Origin: Plantago elongata
Taxonomy: Eukaryota; Streptophyta; Magnoliopsida; Lamiales; Plantaginaceae
Direction: 5' to 3'
Length of the DNA: 31,432 bases
Assembly: GCA_036897095.1 (NCBI GenBank)
Contig: JAYMSP010001501.1
Span: 1-31,432, forward strand
The notes under the pieces were generated by a model. That model saw only the letters and a list, made by a program, of their open reading frames with translations, searched no databases and was not told the origin of the DNA. Made by a program: the position numbers and the translations under genes. Below are positions 30,827-31,432 of this stretch, in pieces (the first letter of the stretch is position 1; every line of letters starts with the position of its first letter).

Positions 30827-31432
30827 TGTCTAATTTGCAATATTAAATTATTTACATTGAATTTCAATTTCATATGAAGTACTATTTGTAAGTCATGTTT
30901 TATCTATTTTAAATTATGAACACAATTTTTTAGACATTCGTCTTTCATCTATTTGTATTTTTATTAATCAATTTTGCTACTAAAAATAAAATACAAAGAA
31001 GATACGGAATACAAAATTAAAGAAACGAAAGTAAAAAAAAAGAGCAATTAATATTTCAAATTAGATTTTAAAAAATAAACGTTTTCTGTTATTATGCAAG
31101 TCAATAATTAATTACCATTTAATTGTCAACAACTTAATAATAAATATTTCAAAGTAGATTTAGTTAATGTAAAAATAACACTAAGTGTGGAAGTTCAATA
31201 TTGCTCCAATAAAGTTGTCAAATGCATGCTTCTTATAATTGGAACTTTAATTTGACCGTGTGAATATTTACTTACCATTTAATAGTCAAAAATTTACCAA
31301 TTTGATATTTAAAATTATATTTGTCGGTTTGTTTGCTTCTCATAATTAGTTTAATTAAGTCAATCAACTAATTATGAACGACATTGATTACGCCAAACAA
31401 TCTGGAGATTTGTTTGATTCTCATAATTAGTT
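30827..31432. other. AT-rich 3' flank, no gene seen
   Basis: Non-coding sequence after F-box-like copy 2. It contains a short near-duplicate (AATATTTCAAATTAGATT near 31050 and a similar word near 31143) and the repeats at 31330-31432. The window ends inside this structure. Confidence 0.5.
31330..31432. repeat. Direct and inverted repeat cluster at the window edge
   Basis: A 22-base word (TGTTTG.TTCTCATAATTAG plus TT) occurs at 31330-31351 and again at 31411-31432 with one mismatch. Its last 12 bases, TCATAATTAGTT, also occur inverted at 31366-31377 as AACTAATTATGA. It may be the edge of a tandem repeat with a period of about 81 bases, or a transposon terminus cut by the window. Confidence 0.5.

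Overview
The window looks like intergenic and pericentromere-like nuclear DNA from a flowering plant, most likely a eudicot. It is AT-rich, has intron-containing genes with plant-type TATA boxes, and is dominated by plant transposable elements (LINE, tRNA-derived SINE, Ty1/copia, Ty3/gypsy Tat-type and chromovirus-type LTR). The F-box-like genes resemble the At1g67623-like family, which fits a core eudicot, possibly Lamiales. That placement is a guess. There is no sign of bacterial organisation, operons or CRISPR.

Layout. 1-1.4 kb: decayed LINE reverse-transcriptase tail and an unrecognised ORF. 1.4-2.2 kb: AT-rich, with a possible Stowaway-like remnant. 2.25-2.42 kb: an orphan cluster of six site II (TGGGCY) motifs. 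2.91-3.49 kb (minus): the only clearly intact gene, a SAUR49-like auxin-responsive protein with its own TATA box. 3.5-6 kb: AT-rich spacer. 6-8.3 kb: Ty1/copia remnant with polypurine tract and LTR. 8.3-10.6 kb: spacer with one small tandem repeat. 10.7-13.3 kb: two different LINE fragments pointing at each other. The minus-strand one carries four tandem units upstream of ORF1. 13.37-13.64 kb: two MITE-like hairpins. 14.84-15.03 kb: a SINE with A and B boxes and a perfect 15-bp target-site duplication. 15.80-24.72 kb: a decayed Tat-lineage Ty3/gypsy element (5' LTR, PBS, gag, protease, RT, two RNase H domains, integrase, and an antisense extra gene), without a 3' LTR. 24.72-~26.96 kb: a long, apparently solitary LTR of chromovirus (Tekay/Del-like) type containing a GC-rich promoter island. 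27.57-27.71 kb: a 3 x 49-bp minisatellite. 28.0-30.8 kb: a tandem pair of three-exon F-box-like pseudogenes with different lesions. 31.3-31.4 kb: short direct and inverted repeats.

The genes do not form a pathway. The story is one small auxin-response gene and one recently duplicated and decayed F-box-like locus surrounded by layered insertions. I did not find a convincing new enzymatic system. The observations most worth checking are the LINE tandem 5' units, the antisense gene in the Tat element, the SINE, the orphan site II cluster and the F-box-like pair. All family names come from motif recognition by eye; no database search was run.
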